Positions 63,779 to 64,000 of a stretch of 64,000 bases of DNA are shown one piece after another. The DNA lies in assembly GCA_947625055.1 (NCBI GenBank), contig CANQMT010000007.1:31796-95795 (forward strand), read 5' to 3'. The stretch is from an uncultured Monoglobus sp. (lineage in GTDB: Bacteria > Bacillota > Clostridia > Monoglobales > Monoglobaceae). A program made the position numbers and the translations under genes. Every line of letters begins with the position of its first letter. Position 1 is the stretch's first letter. Under the pieces are notes generated by a model. The model was not told where the DNA came from. It worked only from the letters and a program-made list of their open reading frames with translations, and ran no database searches.

Positions 63779-64000
63779 CAGAATTTAGATTTTTATTTAA
63801 TTATAGATATACAGCTTTTGCATAATTGTGATTTTATAAAAGAGATGATATAATGCCGAAACGTACAACAGCAGAACTGTTTAAAATCAAACCGTGCGCA
63901 AAAATACGGCGGGGAAACCGTCGTATCACGTCAATCTAATTTTGAAATAAAATTGTAACCCAAAGAATCCAAAAACATGATATACTTAAAAAGGGTGACA

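Noticed and set aside
63853..63939. A 28-codon frame after the acyltransferase gene (MPKRTTAELFKIK...)
   Set aside because: The ribosome site is weak, the peptide has no known features, and the frame overlaps a hairpin at 63904-63926. The 63779-64000 stretch holds nothing else I can support.
1..64000. tRNA, rRNA, insertion sequences, prophage or att sites
   Set aside because: No cloverleaf, rRNA core, transposase, integrase or flanking repeat was seen by eye; a tRNA or Rfam scan would be decisive.

Overview
The window looks like part of a chromosome from an anaerobic, endospore-forming member of the Clostridia (Bacillota). The evidence is spoIIP and a ylbJ-type sporulation membrane gene, the MurT/GatD peptidoglycan amidation pair, the oxygen-sensitive NrdD/NrdG reductase, a ferredoxin-dependent 2-oxoacid oxidoreductase, S-layer homology (SLH) proteins, and strong Shine-Dalgarno sites with several TTG/GTG starts. 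I cannot name the genus. No rRNA, tRNA, CRISPR array or insertion sequence is visible.

Layout. 1-5.5 kb: pyrimidine operon pyrR-pyrB-pyrC-pyrF-pyrK-pyrD. 5.6-8.5 kb: nrdD-nrdG behind two NrdR-like boxes. 8.5-11 kb: a sugar O-acetyltransferase, then an SLH protein fused to a metallo-beta-lactamase with a DUF3006 partner. 11-14.6 kb: a partial histidine operon starting with a hisZ-hisG fusion behind a long palindrome. 14.6-19.9 kb: dxs-tlyA-nadK-recN. 20-25.6 kb: an RseC-like protein, a ParA-like ATPase, a four-subunit ferredoxin oxidoreductase and an ABC-F ATPase. 25.6-32.2 kb: mostly minus-strand genes (xylulokinase, a DUF4160 pair, a PAS protein, a clan GH-A glycosidase-like protein, a DUF975 protein), with ylbJ and a DUF6472 gene on the plus strand. 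32.3-41.2 kb: spoIIP, murT-gatD, and an operon of a giant acidic adaptor protein, an FtsX/MacB-like permease and a diguanylate cyclase. 41.4-43.2 kb: KDPG aldolase and KDG kinase. 43.2-50.1 kb: an HD protein, a CdaR-like regulator, a 31-residue membrane peptide, a carboxy-terminal protease, a frameshifted gene, greA-lysS and an ArsR regulator. 50.1-52.9 kb: a 940-residue SLH surface protein (minus strand).

From 53.3 kb to the end is a surface-polysaccharide operon. Its base composition falls sharply compared with the GC-rich core and is most AT-rich at about 57.7-61.4 kb. It holds an initiating phosphoglycosyltransferase, glycosyltransferases, a Wzy-like polymerase, a Wzx-like flippase and an acyltransferase. 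Its centre is a cassette of a sialyltransferase-like protein, a DRE-TIM (HMGL-like) aldolase and a NeuA-like cytidylyltransferase, with no NeuB-type synthase. This suggests an unusual CMP-activated keto-sugar acid and is my leading candidate for an undescribed pathway. The second candidate is the adaptor-permease-diguanylate cyclase operon at 36.0-41.2 kb. The adaptor carries about 330 acidic residues before its membrane anchor, four lipoyl-like segments and no ATPase gene beside it.
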